Source of the DNA: Runella sp. CRIBMP
GTDB taxonomy: Bacteria; Bacteroidota; Bacteroidia; Cytophagales; Spirosomataceae
Direction: 5' to 3'
DNA length: 64,000 nucleotides
Assembly (NCBI RefSeq): GCF_009905605.1
Contig: NZ_JAAAKZ010000002.1
Span: 124,001-188,000 of the forward strand
Shown here in pieces: positions 34,101-41,278 of this stretch. Positions within the stretch are counted from its first letter, which is position 1; every line of letters begins with the position of its first letter. The notes under the pieces are model-generated. The model did no database searches. It had not been told where the DNA came from and saw only the letters and a list, made by a program, of their open reading frames with translations. The translations under genes were made by a program, and so were the position numbers.

Positions 34101-34347
34101 CAACTTCGCCGCCATGGCCGAAACCCTCAGGACCAGTGGGTTTGATTTTTCAAAAAACGCAGACATGAAAAACGCCCAGGGATCCGCAGGGAATGACGTG
34201 CTCTTTGAGCTAATAAGCGTGCTCATTGCCGAGACTCAGCGCAACACCGCAGCCGTTGAGAAATTTGCCGAAAAACCATGGAGCACCCGACGACTGGAAG
34301 ATGCACAGGAATTACTAGATTATGCCCGTAACAGCACGAAGGCCTAA
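31141..34347 (+). CDS. Tail tape measure protein (TP901-type)
   Basis: 1068 residues, the longest helical protein of the tail modules. Residues 150-400 match the style of the TP901 tape-measure core (AGKLGEDTEKGAEGFVRG, AARISISEVMGLAAVMDEQG, LAATNIGKMLISLGKDI). A hydrophobic segment (residues 85-105) precedes this core, and long coiled coils occupy 640-830. A second hydrophobic helix lies near 895-925, and the C-terminus is charged. Tape measures set tail length and act during DNA ejection; at about 1.5 angstrom per residue this predicts a tail near 160 nm. It is the last large structural gene. Being so late, after lysis genes, is unusual. Confidence 0.87.
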   Translation: MAVRKEQAIVDLVINGRAAEKSIKDIQKATFETEKLLRNMSKAANPEEYAKLQKELIKLRGVMSEFNAELKVNDGWWGKFKSNMGQIALGTLGGNIFTAIGTMIATALPKFTQKAAEYSDTVANVQKTTKLAEQQVEELFDEIKDIDTRSSTQELRDLAAMAGKLGEDTEKGAEGFVRGADVINVALKEDLGGSAEEAINKLGKLITIFDLKRQFGIEDSFIKVGSVINELGGNSAASEEYIVNFTTRLAGIAPAARISISEVMGLAAVMDEQGQSTELAATNIGKMLISLGKDIPYFSKVAGMSVKDFTHLLNTNANEALLRVVERAKQSEGGLGNLAKTFKTLGIDGTEGAAVIGALANNITRVREQQAIANREFENGQSILTEYNIKNNNSAAIWEKVTRKVEGFVSSAFKPLGEMIIRISGDLLGVTSEFDKLSEKIEAQKSKVNSLDKNLTPLLNKYESLALQAASGKDVQGELNQVVQQVAQIMPSAVTAWDSYGRAIDINNIKARNAIEDHKAMMRYLNKEGINELEQQRNNNTQAYYQTIKDLNSSKVTRTFGINSYGQEITAVVEKTDADQKRLLQKLEKIKKERVEINRTINGLSGYDKYYTGKKTSPTANAPVVTPAVGGSFEGDGGTPKEKKEVDEFKQLKEELRKLREDVVLDAKTANERELQTVKFKYDRLREMAKGNMEYITELNKLEDAELLRVGGDQAKKYEEQLKKSNEKYQEQIAEADKKATELAEKRSAAIMAVDEYAATEQQRELGAADKRFQTLLAQAEEVGLTAQETLPLWEAYWQARAAIEDKYYTEANDKANKKRLNEIEQQGQLMENIGNIYASFFEIAASNETEFAEFKKIATLIQIGADTASAISSMVAKGALTSATPLDAALKITAGIGVVLANIAKAKQVLTKSDNLEKPNIQRMPGRESGGSTDLLSLYLDNSGTPQGYVDRPTLFNLGPRSWVGGEKKKREYVFSNAMLQNPVFANFAAMAETLRTSGFDFSKNADMKNAQGSAGNDVLFELISVLIAETQRNTAAVEKFAEKPWSTRRLEDAQELLDYARNSTKA

Positions 34348-34386
34348 TTTTTTTGTATTATTGTAGGTAAAACTACGTTATATACA

Positions 34387-34593
34387 ATGAAGACAAAGGA
34401 GGAAATTCTTTACGATTTTACTGTGGCCTGTTTGCAGTCTCATAAGCTTGCGCGGAAAATTGAAGAATTGCAAAAAATAAAAGATGTGATTGATGCCAAA
34501 GCTAGGCAATCATTTCAGGTCTACGAAGATCGACTTAAACAGGAAGGTAACAATATTGAATTGCCCGAATTACCAATTGATTTAGAGCCATAA
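34387..34593 (+). CDS. Small helical hypothetical protein
   Basis: A 68-residue, highly charged, helical protein (ARKIEELQKIKDVIDAKARQS) with an acidic Pro/Leu-rich C-terminus. Not recognised. It starts 39 bases after the tape measure gene behind a purine-rich AAAGGAGG-like stretch just inside the gene, and probably belongs to the same transcript. Confidence 0.55.
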   Translation: MKTKEEILYDFTVACLQSHKLARKIEELQKIKDVIDAKARQSFQVYEDRLKQEGNNIELPELPIDLEP

Positions 34594-34618
34594 CAGGCTA
34601 AAATTAAACCTGACCTTT

Positions 34619-35158
34619 TTGAAAAAGAGTAACCCGCCAACCGTTCAGCTTAGCCTGATGGTAGAGCCGGCTGTAGGCAAATACCTAACGCATACCCATC
34701 CGGGCCAATACGTTGTAAACGTAAAACACCCGCTGGGCTCGTGGATCGTAAATGCCCTTGCTCCCAAAAACACCACCAACCGCGTAGACATTGAAACGGT
34801 TTGGTTTAAGGAGCGTGCCGAAGTGCTTACCTATGAGTTTCGATTTGGAATGCCCATTTGGTACGTAAGCCAAATGGGCACTTATATTCCTGTGCAAAAA
34901 ATGGTCTACTTCAATCGTTTTGTGCTTAACCTGATGTATGCCGAGTTGATGATGAACATCGTCTATCACCACGGTTTTCGGGCAGAAGATATGATTCAGG
35001 ATTGCATTGTAGATTTCAGATCTAAGTACGACATTTTCGAGAAAGAATTCCCCGACGAGCGCCTTCGCAAAAAATACCTTCGCCTTCGCAAACGCTACGA
35101 CCAAAACCAAAACTTCGCCACAATCTTTAACCCTGGTGAACTGCTTTGGAGATTGTAG
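34619..35158 (+). CDS. Hypothetical protein at the end of the tail module
   Basis: 179 residues if the TTG at 34619 is used; an ATG 13 codons in (34658) would give about 166 residues. Basic, with a Tyr/Phe-rich centre (MPIWYVSQMGTYIPVQKM) and a strongly charged C-terminal helix (EFPDERLRKKYLRLRKRY). No signal or membrane segment. I do not recognise it. It is the last plus-strand gene before the TGTACA repeat spacer, so it closes the late transcript. Confidence 0.55.
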   Translation: MKKSNPPTVQLSLMVEPAVGKYLTHTHPGQYVVNVKHPLGSWIVNALAPKNTTNRVDIETVWFKERAEVLTYEFRFGMPIWYVSQMGTYIPVQKMVYFNRFVLNLMYAELMMNIVYHHGFRAEDMIQDCIVDFRSKYDIFEKEFPDERLRKKYLRLRKRYDQNQNFATIFNPGELLWRL

Positions 35159-35161
35159 AAA

Positions 35162-35311
35162 AGTACAGTTTTATTGGTCTATCTGTACAGTTTTTTTTGA
35201 CTTAGATTGGTATACAGGTTTTCTGTACAAAATACGGGCTTTTAGGTGTACTTTTTTTTACATGGATGAGTATACATTTTCTGTACAATGAAACACTCGT
35301 TTGTTTGTACA
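35162..35311. repeat. TGTACA/TATACA repeat array in the spacer before the cargo gene
   Basis: Six GTAC cores (35163, 35185, 35225, 35248, 35283, 35307) lie in 150 bp. Two units repeat with about 63-bp period: 35185-35230 and 35248-35289, each GTAC, a T-tract, TATACA, then TTTTCTGTACAA. Possible operator array, iterons or a packaging-related site. Confidence 0.6.
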
Positions 35312-35413
35312 GCCACGGAGAACAGGAGGAACTTACGTTTGGATGGATCACGAATAAATTTTATGAAAATTAAAGTAGTTAAGAAACATTATCTTTAAAA
35401 CAAACACTTACCA

Positions 35414-36229
35414 ATGAAAAAACTCTCTTCAATTGAACAAATCATCTATTCTACTGCACAGATCATTACAACCCAGCATGGTGGCCAAAAAAGTGCATCG
35501 ACAGGATTCTTTTTTGCGCTCGACAATGAAGATCGGGAAAAGTCAATTTTTCTTATCACTAATAAACATGCGGTTGCAAATGCTGCTTTGTTACAGTTTG
35601 TTTTGAGGGCTGAAGATGATGAAGGAAATGCTATTGATACTCATTCGGTAGATGTTACCATAACAGATTTAAAAGATAAAATAATTTATCATCCTGATCC
35701 AAATGTTGATTTATGCGCTATTGATTCCAGACAGGCAATATCGAAATTATTAGCTCCTCCTTTTTTTAGTTATTTGACAGATGATATAGTCCCTACTGGA
35801 GAAACTATAAAAGAGTTTGACGCAATGGAAGAGATAATAATGATCGGATATCCCTCTTCTATCAGGGATGATGTCAATAACCGACCCATCATAAGAAAAG
35901 GTATAACGGCATCAGACCCAAAGATTAATTATAAGGGTAAGAAAGAGTTCTTAATTGACGCAGCTTGTTTTCATGGGTCAAGTGGATCCCCCGTTTTTAT
36001 ATATATAACCAAGCCATACTTGAACAAAGAAACTGGTCAATTAATTGTAGGTGCGCAAAGATTATATCTTGGAGGAATACTTCATTCAGGGCCAATGGCA
36101 AGTGTAAATGGCTCCTTTAATTTAAGAGGTTTGAATCCACCAGTAACGATTAAAATTCCTAATAATTTAGGATATATTATAAAAGCTGAATTAATTAAAG
36201 ATCTGTCAGAAATTTATAGCTCCAAATAG
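35414..36229 (+). CDS. Trypsin-like serine protease, prophage cargo
   Basis: A 271-residue protein with a full trypsin-like triad: His52 in TNKHAV, Asp99 in NVDLCAID, and Ser190 in HGSSGSPVF, equivalent to the GDSGGP motif. No signal peptide or membrane segment is obvious, so it is probably cytosolic. It is AT-richer than the structural genes and lies alone between the tail module and the integrase, the typical cargo position. Such stand-alone proteases occur in prophages and in defence loci, where they often act as effectors with partner proteins. A phage-defence or host-modulation role is inference; the substrate is unknown. Confidence 0.8.
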   Translation: MKKLSSIEQIIYSTAQIITTQHGGQKSASTGFFFALDNEDREKSIFLITNKHAVANAALLQFVLRAEDDEGNAIDTHSVDVTITDLKDKIIYHPDPNVDLCAIDSRQAISKLLAPPFFSYLTDDIVPTGETIKEFDAMEEIIMIGYPSSIRDDVNNRPIIRKGITASDPKINYKGKKEFLIDAACFHGSSGSPVFIYITKPYLNKETGQLIVGAQRLYLGGILHSGPMASVNGSFNLRGLNPPVTIKIPNNLGYIIKAELIKDLSEIYSSK

Positions 36230-36277
36230 TCTATAAACACTAGAGGGCCTGATTCTGAGTTTTTGTATTTATAGAAT

Positions 36278-37507
36278 TTATTCTCCAAAAACCTTAAATA
36301 CTAAATCATCATTTTCCTCTGGTTCAGCTGCTCCGAAATACCCTTCTGTCACAGAGATGGAACTGTGATCCAGTGAATCGGAAACCACATGCACATCACC
36401 CGTGATTTTGCGGGCAATGTTTGCCCAGGTATGCCGTGCCACGTGCATAGACAGTTTCTCCATTCCCAAGTCGCCGGCTATAAACATCAGCTCGTTTCTG
36501 ATCTGAGAATTCTTGGTGTCTATGATTTTGACAAACTTCGTAGGAGGATAGGCTTTTTCGTCAATGCCTTTCATGAAAGGAAAAACATGATCATCGGAAG
36601 GGGTACGTTCCTGCCGATAATACTCCAGAATAGCCAGGGCTTTTGAAATGATTTTACGGGGACGCGCTTTTTTACTTTTTGAGGCCTTATAATAAAGGTA
36701 GTTTTTGTTGATTTGTTTCCATTTCAGTTGCAGAACATCCTTTACCCGCATTCCCTGAAGGTAAAACGCAAACAGAAACATGTTTTTGGCATCATGCCTC
36801 CTTGAGCCAGGCTTCGTTTCGTAGTTTTCAATGTCTTCGATCTGAAAAGCCTTCAGCCTGGTACGTTGTGATTTTTCCTTTGGCAGGGGATTGTATTCGA
36901 GCCAAGGGTTGTCCATGGTGCGGTAATGCTTGGAATTAATGGCATCCTTATACACGGTTTTTAAAAACTTAATGTTGCCGTTGATGGTATTAACCCCGTT
37001 GCCGATTTTTTTCAGGTACCGTTCGTAGTTCTTCAGAAACTTATAGGTAATCTCCGGAAACAACAGATCATTCTGACGGCCGTCGCGGCTTTTGCCCAGA
37101 TGCTCCTTTAGTTTATTGAGCATGCTCTCGCGGCTGAGAATGGTGCCGCCGTTTGCCAGATTCTTAATATAGTTGTCCGCATAGTCCAGGAAACTGTCAC
37201 CCACGAGCTCACGCTTCAGTGTTCGCTTGATTTCTTTTGAGGTAATGGGAAGATCCTGAGTTTTGGATTTAAGGTAGGTTTGCCTGGCTTCAATGAGTTT
37301 AGCCTCCATGACCATGGTAATTTCTGCGGAAAGCCGGTGGCTTTTTCTGACCTCTTTTTTTTCTTTATTCCATTCGGCGGCTTTAACCGAATAGCCGATA
37401 TCAATATACTTATGTTTCCTGTTTTGAGTAATACGCAGAAGAATGCTTTGGGTTCCGTCTGCTTTTACGTAGCTGTCAAGGGTGTAGTGAAAGGTTACTT
37501 TATCCAT
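36278..37507 (-). CDS. Phage tyrosine integrase
   Basis: 409 residues from the ATG at 37507. The catalytic set is complete: Arg254 in LQGMRVKDVL, a basic SKSKKARPRK region with a candidate Lys near 280, His356-x-x-Arg359 in HVARHTW, His381 in LDHSSI, and Tyr390 in TEGYFG. The N-terminal 200 residues have the arm-binding and SAM-like core-binding layout usual in Bacteroidota integrases. Starting further upstream (37624) would translate the 12-bp repeats as CYRECYRDCYKN, which looks like non-coding sequence, so I reject it. It lies 154 bases from tRNA-Arg and should catalyse site-specific integration and excision there. Confidence 0.93.
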   Translation of the reverse strand: MDKVTFHYTLDSYVKADGTQSILLRITQNRKHKYIDIGYSVKAAEWNKEKKEVRKSHRLSAEITMVMEAKLIEARQTYLKSKTQDLPITSKEIKRTLKRELVGDSFLDYADNYIKNLANGGTILSRESMLNKLKEHLGKSRDGRQNDLLFPEITYKFLKNYERYLKKIGNGVNTINGNIKFLKTVYKDAINSKHYRTMDNPWLEYNPLPKEKSQRTRLKAFQIEDIENYETKPGSRRHDAKNMFLFAFYLQGMRVKDVLQLKWKQINKNYLYYKASKSKKARPRKIISKALAILEYYRQERTPSDDHVFPFMKGIDEKAYPPTKFVKIIDTKNSQIRNELMFIAGDLGMEKLSMHVARHTWANIARKITGDVHVVSDSLDHSSISVTEGYFGAAEPEENDDLVFKVFGE

Positions 37508-37521
37508 ATCGGTGGAATTTT

Positions 37522-37557
37522 TGTAACAATCTCTGTAACATTCTCTGTAACATTTTC
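37522..37557. repeat. Three tandem 12-bp repeats upstream of integrase (arm-site candidates)
   Basis: TGTAACAATCTC, TGTAACATTCTC and TGTAACATTTTC follow each other without spacing at 37522, 37534 and 37546. They sit between integrase start and tRNA, where integrase arm-type or excisionase sites are expected. They may also control the integrase promoter. Confidence 0.65.
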
Positions 37558-37593
37558 CGATTCGTGGCGACGCGTGGCGATACGTAAATATAC

Positions 37594-37629
37594 AAAAAGT
37601 GCCTTTAAAGTCAATTAAAGGCACTTTTT
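37594..37629 (-). terminator. Perfect 15-bp hairpin between integrase and tRNA-Arg
   Basis: AAAAAGTGCCTTTAA and TTAAAGGCACTTTTT, loop of six bases. It lies 33 bases downstream of tRNA-Arg on the minus strand and has A/T tracts on both sides, so it can end the tRNA transcript and insulate the integrase. Confidence 0.75.
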
Positions 37630-37661
37630 AAATCGTAATGAATCGTATCGAGTCAGATAAG

Positions 37662-37735
37662 TGATCCCATTTGGACTCGAACCAAAGACCGACAGATTAG
37701 AAATCTGTTGCTCTATCCAACTGAGCTATGGGACC
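37662..37735 (-). tRNA. tRNA-Arg (anticodon TCT), probable phage attachment gene
   Basis: A 74-nt cloverleaf on the minus strand: acceptor GGTCCCA with TGGGATC (one G:T pair) and discriminator A; D arm GCTC/GAGC; anticodon stem ACAGA/TCTGT with loop TTTCTAA, giving anticodon TCT; T arm TTTGG-TTCGAGT-CCAAA. CCA is not encoded. Its 3' end faces the integrase, so the att core is probably within the last 20-40 bases. Confidence 0.97.
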
Positions 37736-37752
37736 GTTTTTAAATCTGACCG

Positions 37753-37783
37753 CAAAAGTAAGCCTTTTATGGGTTTTTGGCAA
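37753..37783 (-). promoter_or_regulatory. Promoter of tRNA-Arg
   Basis: On the minus strand, TTG (37781-37783), 20 nt, then TACTTTTG (37753-37760), a full TAnnTTTG match. The start would be about ten bases before the mature tRNA. Confidence 0.7.
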
Positions 37784-37798
37784 CAATCCTGTAAAAAA

Positions 37799-37830
37799 TT
37801 GTAAAACCCCCGTCAAACTTTCTATTTTTG
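37799..37830 (+). promoter_or_regulatory. Promoter of galK
   Basis: TTG at 37799-37801, 21 nt, TATTTTTG at 37823-37830 (full TAnnTTTG). The leader to the GTG start is about 25 bases. Confidence 0.65.
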
Positions 37831-37861
37831 TGGCCTCAACTGTCTCCCATAAATCATCGTT

Positions 37862-39037
37862 GTGCCCGTGAATACCTACCCCGATAAGATTGCCGACGCA
37901 TTTGTGCACGTTTTTGGTAAAAAGCCCTCGTTTATTGTTCGTGCCCCTGGCCGTATCAATTTGATTGGCGAACATACCGATTACAACAACGGGTTTGTAC
38001 TGCCCGCAGCGATTGACAAGGCCATTTATTTTGCCATTGCTCCCCGTACCGACCGCCTGTGCAAACTCTACGCGGCCGATTTGGATGATGCGTACGAGTT
38101 CGCGGTCGATAAACCGCTTAAATCTTCGAAAAGCTGGGCCAACTATCTGATTGGAATGGTCAGCGAGCTAGGCGCAAACGGCCACGTCATTGACAAAGGC
38201 TTTGAAGTGGCCTTTGGCGGCGATGTGCCCAACGGGGCGGGGCTTTCATCATCGGCAGCGGTGGAGAGTGGGATGGGCTTTGCGTTGAGTAAAATGTTTG
38301 CGCTTAATGTTCCGAGTTTGGAGTTGGCGCTGACTGCCCAACGTGCAGAGCACAATTTTGCGGGGCTACAATGCGGCATTATGGATATGTTTGCCTCAAT
38401 TCACGGTCAAGAAAATGCGGTTATCCGTCTCGATTGCCGTGATTTGAGTTTTGAATATTTTCCGTTCGATTTGTCTCATTACAAAATAGTACTCTGTAAT
38501 TCGGGCGTAAAACACACCTTGGCCGAGTCAGCCTACAATACCCGCCGCCTTGAATGTGAAGAAGGCGTGGCGATTTTAAAAGAATTTTACCCCACCATTG
38601 AAAGCCTCCGCGATGTAACCTTGGCGCAGGTCGAAAACCATCGGGCCGTGATGCCCGACAATGTTTACCGCCGCTGCCGCTACGTCACGGCTGAGATAGA
38701 GCGGGTGGTGGCGGCCTGTGAAGACCTACAAAAGGGTGATTTGGCGGCCTTTGGTCAAAAAATGTACGCTACCCACGAAGGCCTAAGCAAAGACTACGAG
38801 GTGAGTTGTGACGAATTGGATTTCTTGGTACAACAGGCACATCAATTGCCCGTTGAAGATGTGCTTGGGTCACGATTGATGGGTGGTGGTTTTGGCGGTT
38901 GTACGATTTCAATCGTAAAAACCGAAGCCGTAGACCGTTTTATCGAATCAATGTCGCTCGCTTATGCCAACCAATACCAACGAAGTTTGGGCACCTACGT
39001 CGTTACCATTACCGATGGCGTAGGGGTTGTCGCTTAG
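37862..39037 (+). CDS. galK: Galactokinase
   Basis: 391 residues. It phosphorylates galactose at C1 in the Leloir pathway. The galactokinase signature RAPGRINLIGEHTDYN is at 27-42, the GHMP ATP-binding loop PNGAGLSSSAA near 124-134, and the third motif GSRLMGGGFGGCT near the C-terminus. No ATG is available near the N-terminus; a GTG at 37862 (or 37868, two codons later) is the start. Galactose epimerase or transferase genes are not adjacent, so galK stands alone here. It has its own promoter, divergent from tRNA-Arg. Length is normal for the family. Confidence 0.95.
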   Translation: MPVNTYPDKIADAFVHVFGKKPSFIVRAPGRINLIGEHTDYNNGFVLPAAIDKAIYFAIAPRTDRLCKLYAADLDDAYEFAVDKPLKSSKSWANYLIGMVSELGANGHVIDKGFEVAFGGDVPNGAGLSSSAAVESGMGFALSKMFALNVPSLELALTAQRAEHNFAGLQCGIMDMFASIHGQENAVIRLDCRDLSFEYFPFDLSHYKIVLCNSGVKHTLAESAYNTRRLECEEGVAILKEFYPTIESLRDVTLAQVENHRAVMPDNVYRRCRYVTAEIERVVAACEDLQKGDLAAFGQKMYATHEGLSKDYEVSCDELDFLVQQAHQLPVEDVLGSRLMGGGFGGCTISIVKTEAVDRFIESMSLAYANQYQRSLGTYVVTITDGVGVVA

Positions 39038-39097
39038 TTTTATCGCATATACTTATTTACATTATCATTTGGCTTTCCATTATTTACTACCAATTCC

Positions 39098-40738
39098 ATG
39101 AACCGTACCCAAGACCTTCAACGACTGCAAAAAGAAACGTTTGATATTTGTATCATTGGTGGAGGGGCCAGTGGAGCGGGTTGTGCGCTGGATGCTGCTC
39201 TGCGGGGATTCAAAGTTGCCTTGATTGAAAAAAACGATTTTGCGGCGGAAACTTCCTCAAAATCAACGAAATTGATTCACGGCGGCGTGCGGTATTTGGA
39301 GCAAGCCTTTAAAAACCTTGACTTTGCCCAGTTGAAGCAAGTGCGTCACGGGTTGGAAGAGCGGCAGATTGTGTTACAAAATGCCCCGCATCTTGCCCGA
39401 CCTCTGCCTTTGTTGACGCCCGTGTTTAGTTGGTGGGAAGGACTCTATTTTAGCATTGGTTTGCGGATGTATGATTTTTTTGCCAAAGGCGATTCCTTGC
39501 CCAAAAGCAGGTGGTTGAGCAAAAAAGAAACCATGCTGCGGATGCCTTCGTTGGACGCCAAAAAACTCCACAGTGCGGTTCTTTACTTCGACGGTCAGCT
39601 TGATGATGCCCGTTATTGCCTGGGCCTTGCCCACGCGGCGGCGGAGGCGGGTGTTGCGGTTGCTAATCATTTGCAATTGATTGATTTTGAGAAAGATAAT
39701 AGCGGTAAATTGGAAGGAGCCGTGGTATCTTCAACACTAGAGAATGGCGTTGAGCCGTCCTTTTCGATTAAAGCCAAACTTTTTATCAATTGTACGGGGG
39801 CCATGGCGGACCATATTCGTCTGAAAGCCAATCCTACGCTTTCTCGTCGGATTCGTCCCAGTAAGGGCGTCCACGTTGTGTTGCCGTATGAAGTCTTGAA
39901 AAGTGACGATGCTATGCTGATTCCCAAGACCAGCGATGGTCGGGTGGTGTTTGCCATTCCATTTGAAGGTCAATTATTGCTGGGAACAACCGATACCGAC
40001 TATACTCAATTGGAGAACGAACCCGTGTTGGAAGAAAAAGAAGTAGAATTTTTGTTGGATACATTGGCACCATATTTGGCCAAGCGCCCCGATAAGAGTC
40101 AGGTTAAAGCGGGTTTCGGCGGTTTGCGTCCGTTGTTGGCGGCGTCGGAATCCGATTCTACCAAAAAACTCGTACGCGACCATGAAGTAGAATACGACGA
40201 ATCTTCCAATCTGCTGAGTCTGTTGGGTGGTAAATGGACGACCTATCGGTACATGGCCAAAGAAACCATCGATAAGGCTGGTGAATTGCTCGGGGCCCAG
40301 CGTCCGTGTCTAACGGCCGACCACGTTCTGGTGGGTGGAGAGGACTTTGCTTTTGAGGACTGGAAGATTATTCAAACAGTCTACCGCTTGGCCAAAGACA
40401 TTGCCAAACATTTGATCCGAAAATATGGTAGCCGGGCCCACAAAGTAGCCCGACTGACGCAGGAAAATATCGTATGGTCGCAGCGTTTGGTAGAAAAATT
40501 CCCTTTCATTCAGGCCGAAGTGATTTATCAGGTTCGGGAAGAAATGGCTTGTACGCTACGCGATGTACTGGCGCGGCGGATGCGTCTCGAAATCATGGAT
40601 TGGGAAGCAACCCAAGAGGCCGTGCCCGTAGTGGCAAACCTGATGGCGCAGGAATTGGGTTGGACGCAAGCTCATAAACAAAAGCAAATCGATGAGTACC
40701 TTCAATTGGTGCAGTCGTTTATCAAATCGGCCGAATAA
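39098..40738 (+). CDS. glpD: FAD-dependent glycerol-3-phosphate dehydrogenase
   Basis: 546 residues. It oxidises glycerol-3-phosphate to dihydroxyacetone phosphate and passes electrons to quinones at the inner membrane. The FAD-binding GGGASGAG is at 21-28, followed by EKNDFAAETSSKSTKLIHGG, a hallmark of GlpD/GlpA. Middle and C-terminal segments (FGGLRPLL, LLGGKWTTYRYMA) also match; the C-terminal helical domain is complete. It lies 60 bases after galK with no terminator between, so read-through is possible, and ends at a hairpin. No glpK or glpF is adjacent. Confidence 0.94.
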   Translation: MNRTQDLQRLQKETFDICIIGGGASGAGCALDAALRGFKVALIEKNDFAAETSSKSTKLIHGGVRYLEQAFKNLDFAQLKQVRHGLEERQIVLQNAPHLARPLPLLTPVFSWWEGLYFSIGLRMYDFFAKGDSLPKSRWLSKKETMLRMPSLDAKKLHSAVLYFDGQLDDARYCLGLAHAAAEAGVAVANHLQLIDFEKDNSGKLEGAVVSSTLENGVEPSFSIKAKLFINCTGAMADHIRLKANPTLSRRIRPSKGVHVVLPYEVLKSDDAMLIPKTSDGRVVFAIPFEGQLLLGTTDTDYTQLENEPVLEEKEVEFLLDTLAPYLAKRPDKSQVKAGFGGLRPLLAASESDSTKKLVRDHEVEYDESSNLLSLLGGKWTTYRYMAKETIDKAGELLGAQRPCLTADHVLVGGEDFAFEDWKIIQTVYRLAKDIAKHLIRKYGSRAHKVARLTQENIVWSQRLVEKFPFIQAEVIYQVREEMACTLRDVLARRMRLEIMDWEATQEAVPVVANLMAQELGWTQAHKQKQIDEYLQLVQSFIKSAE

Positions 40739-40742
40739 GGGT

Positions 40743-40770
40743 ATTATCCATGCATGTTCATGGATAATTT
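40743..40770. terminator. Hairpin after glpD
   Basis: ATTATCCATG and CATGGATAAT form a perfect 10-bp inverted repeat with six-base loop, followed by a short T-poor tail; a weak terminator or mRNA-protecting hairpin. Confidence 0.55.
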
Positions 40771-40874
40771 AATGCGCTAGTAAGGTACAAAGACCGTTGT
40801 TCCTGTTTTCTATCGTAACAGTCTTTCAATATGACGTATATTGCATCAACAAATAACCATTCTACGTTACATCG

Positions 40875-41195
40875 ATGCTCATTACTACTACCAACAACAT
40901 TGAAGGAAAAACAATCACCAAGTACATTGGTTTGGTCAACGGAGAAGCCATAATTGGCGCGAATCTTGTTAAAGATTTTTTTGCAGGAATAAGTGACATT
41001 GTGGGGGGGCGCTCGGGTGCTTATGAGCAAGGCCTGCGTGAAGCCAAAAGCATTGCCCTCAAAGAAATGATTGACCAGGCGCAACGGCTGGGGGCCAATG
41101 CCATCATCGGGGTAGACCTTGATTTTCAGACCATTGGCGGCAACGGTTCTATGCTTATGGTCAGCGCCAATGGCACGGCCATTGTCTGTGAATAG
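40875..41195 (+). CDS. YbjQ-like (UPF0145) heavy-metal-binding-domain protein
   Basis: 106 residues. It matches the small YbjQ/UPF0145 family: [20 protein letters not shown] at the start, then [21 protein letters not shown], and [17 protein letters not shown]. Members form pentameric beta-rich rings; metal binding has been proposed from structure, but the function is not established. The protein is soluble with no signal peptide. It is a single gene between glpD and a convergent phosphoribosyltransferase. Confidence 0.88.
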   Translation: MLITTTNNIEGKTITKYIGLVNGEAIIGANLVKDFFAGISDIVGGRSGAYEQGLREAKSIALKEMIDQAQRLGANAIIGVDLDFQTIGGNGSMLMVSANGTAIVCE

Positions 41196-41234
41196 GTGCG
41201 AATGGTCTAAAATTCAGGCATTAAAAATGTATCA

Positions 41235-41270
41235 TCACTTTCGGGTAATGGAAAAAATGCCCGAAAGTGA
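41235..41270. terminator. Terminator between convergent genes
   Basis: TCACTTTCGGG and CCCGAAAGTGA form a perfect 11-bp stem with 14-base loop, located between the YbjQ-like gene and the minus-strand phosphoribosyltransferase. Confidence 0.65.
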
Positions 41271-41278
41271 ATGGAAAG

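Larger units (their letters stand above)
1..37661. mobile_element. Integrated tailed-phage genome (prophage), right part; left end outside window
   Basis: A nearly continuous plus-strand array encodes capsid protease, putative major capsid protein, large terminase, putative portal, tape measure, tail-tip and lysis-type proteins. It ends at a minus-strand tyrosine recombinase beside the 3' end of tRNA-Arg(TCT). Integrase next to a tRNA 3' end is the classic arrangement of tRNA-site prophages. The right boundary is therefore placed at the tRNA end (inference); I could not identify the matching left att copy, which should lie left of base 1. Repressor and replication genes are not visible and are presumably also to the left. 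No sheath protein was recognised, so a non-contractile tail is more likely. All recognised morphogenesis frames are open, so the prophage may be functional. Confidence 0.9.

Noticed and set aside
37508-37624. N-terminal extension of the integrase to 37624
   Set aside because: It would translate the 12-bp tandem repeats; the ATG at 37507 matches the usual integrase start.
1-37661. Contractile-tail or transposable (Mu-like) phage
   Set aside because: No sheath, baseplate wedge or DDE transposase recognised; a tyrosine integrase beside a tRNA is present instead.
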